A DNA stretch of 64,000 bases from Halorubrum sp. CSM-61 (GCF_003781945.1 NZ_RJJW01000010.1:1-64000); one strand, 5' to 3'; positions 1-8,927 are shown, counted from the first letter of the stretch. Notes: generated from the sequence alone by a model not told the origin. Translations and numbers: made by a program.

Positions 1-30
1 CCGCCGGCGGCCCCCGCCGATCGAGTCATC

Positions 31-38
31 CTTTTAAA
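31..38 (+). promoter_or_regulatory. TATA box of the first gene
   Basis: CTTTTAAA lies 25-32 nt upstream of the ATG at 63, the usual spacing for a haloarchaeal leaderless transcript. The first 30 bases of the window hold no recognisable gene. Confidence 0.6.
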
Positions 39-62
39 CGGTTCCGACCGATACGGACGGGT

Positions 63-308
63 ATGAGTCTCGACGCGTCGACGACGGCCGACGGCGAGCG
101 GGTGTACACCGACCGGACGCAGGTCGAGCGGGGCGCTGACGGGCCCTTCTACGTCGTGTTCGCCGACGACGACGGCTCCTCGCGGTGGGGGTTCCAGTGC
201 GGGAACTGCGAGTCGTTCGACACCGCGATGGACACGATGGGACGGATCCAGTGTACGGAGTGCGGCAACCTCCGGAAGCCGGACGAGTGGGACGCGGCCC
301 ACGAATAA
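63..308 (+). CDS. small zinc-binding haloarchaeal protein (DUF5816-like)
   Basis: This 81-residue acidic protein has two CxxC knuckles, CGNC near residue 47 and CTEC near residue 65, that would form one zinc ribbon. The body between them is short and polar, with no membrane segment or signal. It resembles the DUF5816 family of haloarchaeal proteins from memory; its function is unknown. The start is supported by a TATA box centred about 28 nt upstream. It is followed at some distance by an MFS transporter on the same strand with its own upstream region, so an operon link is uncertain. Confidence 0.75.
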   Translation: MSLDASTTADGERVYTDRTQVERGADGPFYVVFADDDGSSRWGFQCGNCESFDTAMDTMGRIQCTECGNLRKPDEWDAAHE

Positions 309-445
309 GCGGAGCCACGGGATCGGGTCGCGTCCCGTACGGCGCGCCCGACCCCGGGCAGACGGGTACTGACCCGACGGCGACAGAATTGCCGGGAGAT
401 GTACCTTTAGCTCAGCGGTCGGCGAACGGGCGTACGGAGACGCCG

Positions 446-1738
446 ATGAACCGAAACGACCGCGCGATCGTGGGCTTCACCACGATCGGTCACGCCACGT
501 TCCATCTCTACGAGCTCGCGATTCCGCTTTTCATCGTCTACTGGCTCGCCGACTTCGACGTCTCGGCCGCCGTGATCGGCGCAGTCGTCGGCGGGGGGCT
601 CGCGCTCGTGGGGGTCGGTGCGATCGGCAGCGGCGTGCTCGCCGATAAGTACGGATCGGCGCGGCTGGTGACCGCCTCGATCCTCGGGATGGGCGGTTCC
701 TTCGTCCTGATCGGGCTCTCACCGCGGATCGAGGTGCTCGCCCTCGCGCTGCTCGCGTGGGGGGCCGCCTCCAGCCTGTACCACCCCGCGGCGCTGTCGC
801 TTCTGACCCGCGGGACCGCGGAACAGGGCACGGCCCTCGCGTACCACGGCGCGGCCGGCAACGTCGGCACCGCGCTCGGCCCGTTCGCGGCCGCCGTGCT
901 GTTGACGTTCGCGCCGTGGGAATGGGTGGCGTTCGCCTTCGCGCTCCCGGCGGTCGCCGCGGCGACGCTCGCGTTCCGATTCGACTTCGACGAGACCGCG
1001 GGAGTCGATCCGGAGGCGGAGAGTCGCGGTCCGTCCCTGACCGATGGCGAAACCGGACTCGCCGCGTTCCTCGCGCAGTCGCGGCACCTGTTCACCGGCG
1101 GGTTCGTCGTCGCGTTCGCGATCATGATGGTGCACGGCGTCTACTCCCGGGGCGTCATCTCGTTCCTCCCCGAGATTCTCGCCGACCTCCCGCTTTTCGC
1201 GCCCGTCCCGATCGGCGCGGAGTCGTTCGAGCCGAGCCAGTACGTCTTCGCGGGGCTGCTCCTGCTGGGTGCTGGCGGGCAGTACGTCGGCGGGAAGCTG
1301 ACCGATCGCGTTCGGATCGAGCACGCGCTGATCGGCGCGTACGCGGGGATCGTCGCCGTCTCGCTGTCGTTTCTCCCTGCGGCGAGCGCGGGCATCGTCC
1401 CGATGCTCGCGGTCTGCGGCGCGCTCGGCGCCGGCATATATATGACGGCGCCGATCCGGCAGGCGCTTCTGGCCGCGTACTCGGCGGCCGACGTCCGCGG
1501 GCTCTCGTTCGGGTACTTCTACCTGGGGGTGTACGGCGTCGGCGCCGTCGGAGCCGCCCTCGCGGGCGCCGTGTTGACGTACGCCTCGACCGAGGCGTTC
1601 TTCGTCGTCTTCGCGGGGATCGCCGCGGCCGCGGTCGCTCTCGGCGGCCTGCTGCTCGTGCGCTTCGCGGGAGTGTCTGGCGGGCGCGACCGCGCCGCCG
1701 ACGCTGATCACGGCGATCGCGACGAACCAGAATCGTGA
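446..1738 (+). CDS. MFS transporter
   Basis: A 430-residue, strongly hydrophobic protein with about 12 predicted membrane spans in two halves separated by a charged loop near residues 180-210. The loop after the second helix contains GVLADKYGSAR, the major facilitator signature between helices 2 and 3. The N-terminal part (HATFHLYE...) and the YHPAALSLL segment resemble the fosmidomycin-resistance (Fsr)/sugar-efflux group, so an efflux role is plausible, but the substrate cannot be read. The frame is open from further upstream; the ATG at 446 is chosen because hydrophobic MFS sequence starts there. Confidence 0.8.
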   Translation: MNRNDRAIVGFTTIGHATFHLYELAIPLFIVYWLADFDVSAAVIGAVVGGGLALVGVGAIGSGVLADKYGSARLVTASILGMGGSFVLIGLSPRIEVLALALLAWGAASSLYHPAALSLLTRGTAEQGTALAYHGAAGNVGTALGPFAAAVLLTFAPWEWVAFAFALPAVAAATLAFRFDFDETAGVDPEAESRGPSLTDGETGLAAFLAQSRHLFTGGFVVAFAIMMVHGVYSRGVISFLPEILADLPLFAPVPIGAESFEPSQYVFAGLLLLGAGGQYVGGKLTDRVRIEHALIGAYAGIVAVSLSFLPAASAGIVPMLAVCGALGAGIYMTAPIRQALLAAYSAADVRGLSFGYFYLGVYGVGAVGAALAGAVLTYASTEAFFVVFAGIAAAAVALGGLLLVRFAGVSGGRDRAADADHGDRDEPES

Positions 1739-1775
1739 GAAAGTTTATCACGGAAGCCGGTCAACATCGGAGTAG

Positions 1776-2114
1776 ATGGCCACTGCGAGCATCCCACCGA
1801 CGACGGAGGCCAGAGACGTCTTTCGCGAACTCGGGTACACTGTCTCCGAGGGCGGACAGGAGTTCGTCGCGGAGCGGAAATGGCGGCGCGTGCTCGTGAC
1901 CGTGTTGTGTATGGAGAACGACGATCTCGACCCGTATCTGGCCGACGGCGGCGAGACGCCGCGGCTCCGCTGTTTCGTCACGTGGCGCAATCGGGCGGGC
2001 GACCTGCGAGACCGACTCGTCTCCGCGAAGCCCCCGTACGACTGGGCGGTGATCGGCGTCGACGCCGACGGCGAGGACTTCGCGGTGATGGAAGGCGCGC
2101 CCGGCAGTCCCTGA
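1776..2114 (+). CDS. conserved haloarchaeal protein of unknown function
   Basis: A soluble protein of 112 residues. It begins with a segment (EARDVFRELGYTV) that looks like a short helix followed by a beta-rich region, and ends with DWAVIGVDADGEDFAV. No catalytic motif, metal site or membrane segment is visible. The amino-acid composition and third-position GC match neighbouring real genes. It lies 37 bp after the MFS gene and 69 bp before dodecin, with a TATA box for dodecin in the latter gap. I do not recognise its function. Confidence 0.65.
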   Translation: MATASIPPTTEARDVFRELGYTVSEGGQEFVAERKWRRVLVTVLCMENDDLDPYLADGGETPRLRCFVTWRNRAGDLRDRLVSAKPPYDWAVIGVDADGEDFAVMEGAPGSP

Positions 2115-2183
2115 CCAGCTTCGACGGCGGTCCCCGTTCCATCGCCTCCTTTTATATCGCCGTGCGCCTAACTACCGCGTGAC

Positions 2184-2384
2184 ATGGTGTTCAAGAAGAT
2201 CACGCTGATCGGAACGAGCGAGGAGAGCTTCGACGCCGCCGCAGACGACGCGATCGACCGCGCCGAGGACACGCTGGAGAACGTCTACTGGGTGGAGGTC
2301 GAGGAGTTCGGCGTCGAACTGAAGGGCGCGCCCGACCGGGAGTATCAGGCCGAGGTCGAGGTCGCGTTCGAGCTCGAGGACTGA
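2184..2384 (+). CDS. dodecin (flavin-binding)
   Basis: A 66-residue protein whose sequence fits dodecin: starts [11 protein letters not shown], then the helix [13 protein letters not shown] and the strand [14 protein letters not shown], where the Trp of the WVEV stretch is the residue that stacks on flavin. Dodecins form hollow dodecamers that store or sequester riboflavin/FMN; the Halobacterium protein is the founding member. A TATA box (TTTATATC, near 2151) lies about 27-33 nt upstream of the ATG, so it has its own leaderless transcript. Confidence 0.92.
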   Translation: MVFKKITLIGTSEESFDAAADDAIDRAEDTLENVYWVEVEEFGVELKGAPDREYQAEVEVAFELED

Positions 2385-2461
2385 GATCGGGTCGCGTCTC
2401 GGCGAGCGGTGGTTTCGGCTTTTTACGTATCGGTAGGGACAAGATGTTTCTCAGCCGCTCG

Positions 2462-2775
2462 CTTATAAGTGATTGCGGGTGACTCGACGATGAATTCCTT
2501 CAAAGCCCCAGCAGCGCTCGGCTCCCACAGCTCGCTGCGGTCCTCAGTCGTTCGCTTCGCTCACTCCTTGCGGTCCTTGCGTCGCTGGGGTTCGCCGAGC
2601 GCGACTGCCCCTTTGAGTCCCACCCCGCCCGCAACCGCAGCCTCACGCCTCCCCAGCCTCGCGGCTCACGGCTCGCGGCTTCGCCGCTCGCGTTCGCCGC
2701 GTCCCTCGCACCGGCGGTTCGCGGCCCTGCGGGCCGCTCACCGGGGCGCGCCAACCGCACCGGCTGTATATAAGC
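2462..2775 (+). repeat. dispersed structured element, copy A
   Basis: This fills most of the 440-bp gap between dodecin and alaX. It starts at a CTTATAAG box (2462-2469) and carries CAAAGCCCCAG at 2501. The stems are: outer 9-bp arms 2514-2522 with 2594-2602, second stem CGCGGC (2660-2665) with GCCGCG (2696-2701), third stem GCGGCCC (2721-2727) with GGGCCGC (2731-2737). It ends near TATATAAG (2767). Conserved blocks such as ACTGCCCCTTTGAGTCC and CCTCACGCCTCCCCA are shared with the copies near 8.6, 48.7 and 63.2 kb. The open frames inside it are not conserved as proteins. Confidence 0.8.
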
Positions 2776-2824
2776 GATCACCGATGCGCCCACCTATTTA
2801 TCCGATCGCCACCACGGACCGCCA

Positions 2825-4114
2825 ATGACTGCGTCACGCGCGCCGGCGGAACCCGACGTTCGGGAGTTCGAGGCGACGGTCGAATCGGTCGACGGCCGGG
2901 AGGTCGTCCTCGACGAGACGTACTTCTACGCCGAGTCGGGCGGCCAGCCGGCGGACCGGGGGACGATCGACGGAGTGCCGGTGGCGGACGTGACCGAGCG
3001 CGACGGCGAGGTGGTCCACCTGCTCGACGGGGGCGCGGAGAGCCTTCCCGAGGCCGGCGAGACGGTCTCCGCGGTCGTCGACGACGCGTTCCGGACCTAC
3101 TGCGCCCGCGCGCACACCGCCTCGCACGTGCTCTACGGCGCGGCGCGCCGGACCTGCGAGGACCTCGGCTACGCCGGCTTCGACATCTCGGAGACGAAGG
3201 TGCGCGTCGATCTGACGACCGCCGAACCCCTCGACGACGCGGATCTGGTCGAGTTAGAGCGGCTCGCCAACCGCGCCGTCTGGGACTCGCTCCCGGTGTC
3301 GTGGGAGACGCTGTCCGAGGACGAGGCCCGCGCGCTCGACGGGATCGCGTTCAACACCAAGACGGAGGAGGGGGCGATGAGCGGCGGCGAGGCGGTCCGG
3401 GTCGTGACGGTCGGCGAGCGCGGCGGGGAGCGAGACGACGGCGGGAACCCGCCGACGTGGGACGTGGCCGCCTGCGGCGGGACCCACGTCAGGAACACGA
3501 GCGAGATCGGTCCCCTCTCCGTGCTCGACCGGTCGAACCCCGGCGAGGGCGTGACGCGCGTGGAGTTCGCGGTGGGCCCGACCGCGATCGACCACGAGGC
3601 CGCGGTCCACGCCGCCGCGCTCGACGCGGCGACCGCCCTCGACGCGCGGGTCGGCGACCTCCCGGACGCGATCGACCGACTCCGCGATCGGGCCGACCGA
3701 CTCGAAGCCGACCTGCGGGCCGCCACGAGCGATCTGCTCGCAGCGCGCCTGCGCGAGCTCCCGACTACCGAGGCCGACGCCGACGGCGCGACGTGGGCGG
3801 TCGGGACCGTCGAGGACGCGGACCCGAACGACCTCCGCGAACCGGCCCAGCGCGCCCTCTCCGCGGCGGACTCGCCCGACGCGATCGCGGCGGTCGGGAC
3901 GGGCGACGCCCCCTTCGTGGTCGCCGCGGTCGCTGACGACGCGGGCGGCGAGGGCGACGGCGACGCGACCGACGACGCCCCCGACGCCGGCGCGGTCGTG
4001 GCCGCCGTCACCGACGAGTTCGGCGGCGGAGGCGGCGGCGGTCCGACGTTCGCGCAGGGCGGCGGGCTCGACGCCGACCCGGAGGCCGTCGTCGCGTGGC
4101 TCCGCGACCGATGA
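2825..4114 (+). CDS. alaX: alanyl-tRNA editing protein, AlaX-like, with DHHA1 domain
   Basis: A 429-residue free-standing editing protein related to the C-terminal half of alanyl-tRNA synthetase. It removes Ser or Gly from mischarged tRNA-Ala. Zinc ligands appear as HTASH near residues 97-101 and CGGTH near 217. A helical, coiled-coil-like stretch (residues about 280-310) follows, then a glycine-rich DHHA1-type tail with GGGGGGGPTFAQGGG, as in long AlaX proteins. No aminoacylation domain is present. The stop overlaps the ATG of the next gene (ATGA), so the two are probably translated together. A TATA-like TATTTATC lies about 30 nt upstream. Confidence 0.88.
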   Translation: MTASRAPAEPDVREFEATVESVDGREVVLDETYFYAESGGQPADRGTIDGVPVADVTERDGEVVHLLDGGAESLPEAGETVSAVVDDAFRTYCARAHTASHVLYGAARRTCEDLGYAGFDISETKVRVDLTTAEPLDDADLVELERLANRAVWDSLPVSWETLSEDEARALDGIAFNTKTEEGAMSGGEAVRVVTVGERGGERDDGGNPPTWDVAACGGTHVRNTSEIGPLSVLDRSNPGEGVTRVEFAVGPTAIDHEAAVHAAALDAATALDARVGDLPDAIDRLRDRADRLEADLRAATSDLLAARLRELPTTEADADGATWAVGTVEDADPNDLREPAQRALSAADSPDAIAAVGTGDAPFVVAAVADDAGGEGDGDATDDAPDAGAVVAAVTDEFGGGGGGGPTFAQGGGLDADPEAVVAWLRDR

Positions 4115-5124
4115 CCGGCAAGCTCGGCCCCGAGGCGCTCGCGGAGGTGCTCGCGGCGACCGGCGCCGACGACGCCGCGGTCGACGCGGGACCGGCCTAC
4201 GGCGAGGACGCGGCCGCGATCGACCTCGAAGGCGCGGAGTCCACCCTCGTCGTCGCCGCGGACCCGCTGTCGCTGGCGGCGGACGCGGTCGGCGAGCTGG
4301 CGGTCCACGTCGCCTGCAACGACGTGGCCGCCAGCGGCGCGGACCCGCGGTGGCTCACCCACACGCTCTTCCTCCCCGACGACGACCCGGCCCGCCGGCG
4401 GACCGTCACGGAGCAGGTGGACGCGACCGCCCGCGAGCTGGGCGTCGCGATCGTCGGCGGCCACACCGAGGTGCTGCCGTCGCTGGAGCGACCCCTCTGC
4501 TCGATGACCGCGCTCGGCACCACGGACCGGTTCGTGTCGAGCGGCGGAGCCGAGCCGGGCGACCGCCTCCTGCTCACGAAGGGCGCCGGCATCGAGGCGA
4601 CCGCGATCCTCGCGACCGACTTCCGGGAGGAGTGCGCCGAGGCCGGAGTCTCCGAGGAGACGCTCGACGCGGCCGCCGGATTCCTCGACGAGGTGAGCGT
4701 CGTCCCCGACGCGGCCGCCGTCCGCGACGCCGCGAGCGCCATGCACGACCCCACCGAGGGCGGCCTGCTGACCGCGCTCGTCGAGACCGCGACCGCGAGC
4801 GGGGCGATCCTGTCCGTGGAGCGCGACCGGGTCCCGGTTCGACCCGAAACGGAGGCGTGCTGCGCGGCGTTGGGCGTCGACCCGCTGGCGACGTTCGGCT
4901 CCGGCGCGTTGCTCGCGGCGGTTCCCCCCGAGCGCGTCGACGAAGCGACCGACGCGCTGGCGACCGCCGGGATCGACGTCGGCGAGATCGGGGAGGTGCG
5001 GGCGGCGGGAGACGGCGAGGACGGATCCGACGACGGCGACGCCCTCGACGACGGACGCGTCCTCCTCGACGGCGATCGGATCGACGAGGCGCCCCGCGAC
5101 GAGCTGTACCCGCTGTGGGAGTAG
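4111..5124 (+). CDS. AIR synthase-related protein (PurM/HypE/ThiL superfamily)
   Basis: A 337-residue protein with the PurM-like ATP-binding fold. It has an N-terminal YGEDAAAI segment, the HVACNDVAASGADP motif (phosphate and Mg2+ binding in AIR synthase relatives), GGHTEV in the middle and HDPTEGGLLTAL near residue 210, followed by FGSGALLA. These match the HypE/selenophosphate-synthetase-like branch, but no hydrogenase or selenium genes are nearby, so the substrate is unknown. The start at 4111 overlaps the alaX stop by 4 nt, which argues for co-translation. An acidic linker is near the C-terminus. Confidence 0.8.
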   Translation: MTGKLGPEALAEVLAATGADDAAVDAGPAYGEDAAAIDLEGAESTLVVAADPLSLAADAVGELAVHVACNDVAASGADPRWLTHTLFLPDDDPARRRTVTEQVDATARELGVAIVGGHTEVLPSLERPLCSMTALGTTDRFVSSGGAEPGDRLLLTKGAGIEATAILATDFREECAEAGVSEETLDAAAGFLDEVSVVPDAAAVRDAASAMHDPTEGGLLTALVETATASGAILSVERDRVPVRPETEACCAALGVDPLATFGSGALLAAVPPERVDEATDALATAGIDVGEIGEVRAAGDGEDGSDDGDALDDGRVLLDGDRIDEAPRDELYPLWE

Positions 5125-5210
5125 CGGGGAGAGCGGGGGGAGCGGAAGTCTCGCGCCGGCCCCCACCCCCGATCGCCCACCTTTTTCAGTGTGAGATCGA
5201 ACCGAACGGT

Positions 5211-6371
5211 ATGACTGGCGCACGCGTCGGCTCGTCGCTCACCGACGAACAGGAGGCGATCCGCGACCTCGTCCGGGAGTTCGCGGCCGAGGAGGTCCGA
5301 CCCGGGGCCGGCGAGGCCGACGAGGCCGAGTCGTTCCCGGAGGAGGTGTGGGACGGGCTCGCCGAGCTCGGCCTGACCGGCCTAACGGTCCCCGAGGAGT
5401 ACGGCGGCTTCGCGGCCGACGAGACGACCTACGCGGTCGTCAACGAGGAGCTCGCGTACGGCCACCTCGCGGTCGCGACCGCGCTCTCCGTCCACTGTCT
5501 CGCGACCTCCTGTATCGCGGAGTTCGGCAGCGAGGCGCAACGAGAGCGCTGGCTGCCGGAGATGGCGGAGTCGGGCCGGCCCGTCGGGATGTTCTGTCTC
5601 TCCGAGCCGCACGCGGGGTCGAACCCGGCGGAGATGTCGACGACCGCCGAGTACGACCCCGAGGCCGACGAGTACGTCCTGAACGGCGAGAAGCAGTGGA
5701 TCACGAACGGGAAGCGGGGCGGGGTCGCGATCGTCTTCGCGAAGGCCGACGGCGACGACGAGCGATCGATCACCCAGTTCCTCGTCCCGGCCGACGCCGA
5801 GGGGTTCGAAGTCGGCAAGAAGGAGGAGAAGCTCGGGCTCCGCGCCTCGGACACGACCGGGATCAGCTTCGACGACTGCCGAATTCCGGCCGAGAACCGG
5901 CTCACCGAAGAAGGAAAGGGGCTCTCGGCCGCGTTCCGGACGCTCACCGGCGGTCGGATCGGGATCGCGTCGCAGGCGGTCGGGCTGGCGCAGGCGGCCT
6001 TCGACGAGGCGAAGGCGTACGCCGCGGAGCGCGAGCAGTTCGGCGGGCCCATCGACGACATCCAGACGGTCCGACACAAGTTCGCGGAGATGGCGACCGA
6101 CGTCTCGGCGGCCCGCCTGCTGGTCCGGGAGGCGTGCCGGCAGGCGGAGGCCGGCGAGGACAACCGCGTCGCGGCCTCAAAAGCGAAGTACCGCGCCAGC
6201 GAGACCGCGATGTCGGTGACCAACGAGGCCGTCCAGATCCACGGCGGGTACGGCTACACGACCGAGTTCGACGTGGAGCGGTTCTACCGCGACGCGAAGA
6301 TCACGGAGATCTACGAGGGGACGACGGAGATCCAGAAGACGATCATCGCTCGGGGGGTGTTGGGCAAATGA
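5211..6371 (+). CDS. acyl-CoA dehydrogenase
   Basis: A 386-residue flavoenzyme of the short-chain acyl-CoA dehydrogenase type, catalysing alpha,beta-dehydrogenation of an acyl-CoA with FAD and passing electrons to ETF. Signatures in order: N-terminal helical domain, CLSEPHAGSNPAEMST (FAD/substrate region), NGEKQWITNG, YAAEREQFGGPI in the C-terminal domain, IHGGYGYT and finally YEGTTEIQ, which contains the usual catalytic Glu about 20 residues from the end. A run of pyrimidines and T residues near 5183 may be part of the promoter. The last bases overlap the next ATG (ATGA). Confidence 0.93.
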   Translation: MTGARVGSSLTDEQEAIRDLVREFAAEEVRPGAGEADEAESFPEEVWDGLAELGLTGLTVPEEYGGFAADETTYAVVNEELAYGHLAVATALSVHCLATSCIAEFGSEAQRERWLPEMAESGRPVGMFCLSEPHAGSNPAEMSTTAEYDPEADEYVLNGEKQWITNGKRGGVAIVFAKADGDDERSITQFLVPADAEGFEVGKKEEKLGLRASDTTGISFDDCRIPAENRLTEEGKGLSAAFRTLTGGRIGIASQAVGLAQAAFDEAKAYAAEREQFGGPIDDIQTVRHKFAEMATDVSAARLLVREACRQAEAGEDNRVAASKAKYRASETAMSVTNEAVQIHGGYGYTTEFDVERFYRDAKITEIYEGTTEIQKTIIARGVLGK

Positions 6372-7069
6372 CGACGGAGGACGGGCGAGTGGCGACGGAG
6401 GACGGGCGAGCGACCGAGACGGGCGGCGACGAGCGGTCGGTCGACACGGAGGCAGACGCCGGCAAAAGCGCCGCCGGCGCCGTTCCGAGCGTCGAGAGAC
6501 CGGTCGATCTTTCCGCGTACGACGCCGTCGTTTACGATCTGGACGGGACCCTCGTCGAGCTCGAGGTCGACTGGGTCGCGGTCGCGGAGTCGGTCCTCGA
6601 CGTGTACACCGAACACGCGGTGATACCCCCGACCGACGACCTGTGGGGCCTGCTCGGAGCCGCCGAGGGGTACGGGCTCCGCGACGAGGTCGAGGAGGCC
6701 ATCGCGGCCCACGAGCGGGCCGGCGCGCGCGACTCGACGCTGCTTCCCCTCGGAGGGCGGCTGATCGAGGCCGTCGAGGAGGGCCGAAACGGTCCTCCCG
6801 CCGGCGTCTGCTCGCTCAACTGCGAGGAGGCCTGCCGGGTGGCGGTGGAGGTCCACGGGCTCGGCGAGGCGCTCGATCCGGGCGCGATCGTCGGGCGCGA
6901 CACGGTCGACACGTACAAACCGGAGCCGGAATCGGTGCTCGCGGCGGTCGAGCGGCTCGGCGCCGACCCGGCGCGCGCGCTGTTCGTCGGCGACTCGCGG
7001 CGCGACGCCGTGGCGGCGGAGCGCGCGGGCGTCGCGTTCGCGTGGGCGGAGGATCTGCTCGATCAGTAA
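6368..7069 (+). CDS. HAD-superfamily hydrolase
   Basis: A 233-residue phosphatase-like protein. After an acidic, low-complexity N-terminus of about 50 residues it has motif I DLDGTL (nucleophile Asp about 57 and the second Asp two residues on), motif II in VCSLNCE, motif III Lys in DTYKPEPESV, and motif IV in FVGDSRRDAVAA. The cap is small and helical, as in phosphoglycolate phosphatase-like enzymes. It is translationally coupled (ATGA) to the acyl-CoA dehydrogenase, but the substrate cannot be inferred. Confidence 0.85.
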   Translation: MTTEDGRVATEDGRATETGGDERSVDTEADAGKSAAGAVPSVERPVDLSAYDAVVYDLDGTLVELEVDWVAVAESVLDVYTEHAVIPPTDDLWGLLGAAEGYGLRDEVEEAIAAHERAGARDSTLLPLGGRLIEAVEEGRNGPPAGVCSLNCEEACRVAVEVHGLGEALDPGAIVGRDTVDTYKPEPESVLAAVERLGADPARALFVGDSRRDAVAAERAGVAFAWAEDLLDQ

Positions 7070-7086
7070 TCGGCTCGGACGGCTGC

Positions 7087-7389
7087 TCAGGCGGTGTCGG
7101 TGTCGTCCTCCTCCCCATCTTCGGAGCCGGTGTCGGCCTCCTCCGCCACTCCCCCGTCCCCCGCCTCGGTGCGTCGGGCGTAAGCCGCGACGGCGACGGC
7201 GGTGACGAACCAGATGGGGGCGCCGACGCGGACGGCGAAGGCCGCGCGGGCCGGCCACGAGTCGAGGGTGACGAACGCGGAGAGGACCGCGACGACGGGC
7301 GCGCCCACGAGGATGGTGACGACGAACGTCGTCTGCATCACCCAGCCGTAGTCGATCCCCTCGTACTCGGCGCGCTCGACGGGTTGCAC
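7087..7389 (-). CDS. two-helix membrane protein (DUF5822-like)
   Basis: A 100-residue protein from a GTG start. It opens with PVERAEYEGIDYGWVMQ, followed by two membrane helices (TTFVVTILVGAPVVAVLSAF and an APIWFVTAVAVAAYA stretch) and an acidic cytoplasmic tail. Longer open sequence upstream is low in coding character, and the first residues after the GTG read like known haloarchaeal homologues. The architecture suggests a small inner-membrane protein of unknown role. It converges with the HAD gene and faces away from panB. Confidence 0.7.
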   Translation of the reverse strand: MQPVERAEYEGIDYGWVMQTTFVVTILVGAPVVAVLSAFVTLDSWPARAAFAVRVGAPIWFVTAVAVAAYARRTEAGDGGVAEEADTGSEDGEEDDTDTA

Positions 7390-7537
7390 GACGGCCCGTC
7401 CGTGGCGGACGTGCAAATCGGTGACGATCCACGGGGCGGTCCGCCGGCACGGGAGCGGGGTCCGAGGGGACGGTTCGAGCGGTCCCGACCTTCCGGATTC
7501 CGGCGATTTTAACCGGTCGCACGGGCGTGTTCGAGGT

Positions 7538-8344
7538 ATGACCACGACGCGGGGACTCCGGGAGGGCGACGAGCCGATCACGATGCTGACCGCCTACGAC
7601 GCCCCGACGGCGGCGGTCGTCGACGAGGCCGGGATCGACGTGGTCCTCGTCGGCGACAGCATGGGCAACGCCGTCCTCGGCTACGACTCGACGCTCCCCG
7701 TGACGTTCGAGGAGGTCGCGAGCCGGACCGCGGCGGTCGCCCGCGCGACCGAGGACGCGCTCGTCGTCGCCGACATGCCCTTCCTCTCCTTCGGCGTCGA
7801 CGAGGCGGAGTCGGTGCGCAACGCCGGCCGGCTCCTGAAGGAGGCGAACGCCGACGCGGTGAAGATCGAGAGCGGCCCCCACACCGTCGAAACGACCCGG
7901 CGGATGACCGACGTGGGGATCCCGGTGATGGCGCACCTCGGCTTAACGCCCCAGCACGTCAACCGACTCGGCGGCTACACCCGGCAGGGGACCGATCAGG
8001 ACGCCGCCGAGGAGATAATCGACCTCGCGGGCGCGCACGCCGAGGCCGGGGCGTTCGCGCTCGTGTTGGAACACGTCCCCGCGAACCTCGCGGGGGCGGT
8101 GACGGAGGCGCTCGATATCCCGACGATCGGTATCGGCGCGGGCCCGGACTGCGACGGACAGGTGCTCGTGATCAACGACGCGGTGGGGCTCGGCGAGTGG
8201 TCGCCGCCGTTCTCCCGGCAGTTCGGCGACGTGCGCGGCGAGATGCTCGACGCCGTCGAGGCGTACGAGGAGGCGGTGACGAGCGGCGAGTTCCCCGCCG
8301 AGGAGCACTCGCACGTCGAGTCGGAACTGGAGGATCTGTACTGA
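7538..8344 (+). CDS. panB: 3-methyl-2-oxobutanoate hydroxymethyltransferase
   Basis: This 268-residue TIM-barrel enzyme adds a hydroxymethyl group from methylene-tetrahydrofolate (or a pterin) to ketoisovalerate, giving ketopantoate for coenzyme A synthesis. Recognisable parts: TAYDAPTA, VLVGDSMGNAVLGY (metal ligand Asp40), VVADMPFLSFG (second Asp ligand), the HLGLTPQHVNRLGGY block, EHVPANLA (catalytic Glu) and IGIGAGPDCDGQVLV. Length is typical. A TATA-like ATTTTAAC lies about 30 nt upstream. The frame is open earlier, but the family's N-terminus starts here. Confidence 0.95.
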   Translation: MTTTRGLREGDEPITMLTAYDAPTAAVVDEAGIDVVLVGDSMGNAVLGYDSTLPVTFEEVASRTAAVARATEDALVVADMPFLSFGVDEAESVRNAGRLLKEANADAVKIESGPHTVETTRRMTDVGIPVMAHLGLTPQHVNRLGGYTRQGTDQDAAEEIIDLAGAHAEAGAFALVLEHVPANLAGAVTEALDIPTIGIGAGPDCDGQVLVINDAVGLGEWSPPFSRQFGDVRGEMLDAVEAYEEAVTSGEFPAEEHSHVESELEDLY

Positions 8345-8408
8345 GTCGGGGCTGTCGAAAGAGAGGCGCCCTGTCTCGGATGCGATCAGTACAGATATCA
8401 CCGCGAGC

Positions 8409-8851
8409 GATACCGGGAGTGGGTATTGCAGATCGGTGGCGGCGAGAGAGTATTTAAACGACCGAGAGCGACGGCGACGATCGCTTATAAATCGATGCGG
8501 TGGCGTGCGCCTCCGAGCGGCCGACAGGCCGCGAGGAGCACGCGCGAGGGAGTCGCTGGCGGCGACAGCCGCCAGCGACGAGGCTGGGGAGGCGTGAGGC
8601 GCGGTTGCGGTGCTGTGCGGGTGGGATTCAAAGGGGCAGTCGCTGTGGGCGGCGCAGGCGACGCAAGCACCGCAAGGAGCGAGTAAAACGAGCGACTGAG
8701 GCGCGCAGCGAGCGTGCGCCGCCCACAGCGACTGGGGCTTTGGAGGTCTTCGCCGCAATACCGTCGATCACTTATAAACAGCCGCCAGCAACACCACTCG
8801 ATCGCTTATAAACAACCGATCAACCAATGTGCTATACCCACTCCCGCTATC
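8409..8851. repeat. 22-bp inverted repeat flanking copy B
   Basis: GATACCGGGAGTGGGTATTGCA (8409-8430) and the inverse complement of 8830-8851 match at 20 of 22 positions. The pair brackets the whole structured element plus extra TTATAAA boxes. They could be ends of a 443-bp non-autonomous mobile unit or regulatory half-sites. No direct target duplication is evident beside them, and the other three copies of the element lack this flank. Confidence 0.5.
8484..8777 (-). repeat. dispersed structured element, copy B
   Basis: This is an inverted copy in the 583-bp gap between panB and the DUF460 gene. Reading on the minus strand it begins at TTTATAAG (8778-8771) and has CAAAGCCCCAG at 8742. It has a perfect 20-bp outer stem (8715-8734 with 8637-8656), a 12-bp second stem (8568-8579 with 8552-8563) and a 6-bp third stem (8527-8532 with 8517-8522), closing at TTATAAG near 8484. 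The stem sequences differ from those in the other copies while pairing is kept. A TTTAAA box lies at about 8452. I see no gene in this gap. Confidence 0.85.
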
Positions 8852-8927
8852 GGTCAGAAGTCGGCTCCCACACCGAAACCGTCCCACCCGGCGTGGGGTA
8901 TATACGCGTCAGCGGCCTAGTGAACCC

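Noticed and set aside
185-445. N-terminal extension of the MFS transporter open from 185
   Set aside because: The stretch overlaps the first zinc-protein gene in another frame and has no membrane character; the MFS fold begins at the ATG at 446.
2469-2828. Open frames inside the structured elements, e.g. 2469-2828, 8500-8811, 48587-48880 and 63084-63308
   Set aside because: They resemble each other only because the DNA is repeated. Frames run in either direction, contain no domain, and the changes between copies preserve base pairing rather than codons.
3169-5223. 684-codon open frame on the minus strand across alaX and the AIR-synthase-like gene
   Set aside because: It is antisense to two well-supported genes, low in hydrophobic structure and rich in Arg/Ser/Pro, the usual product of GC-rich codon bias.
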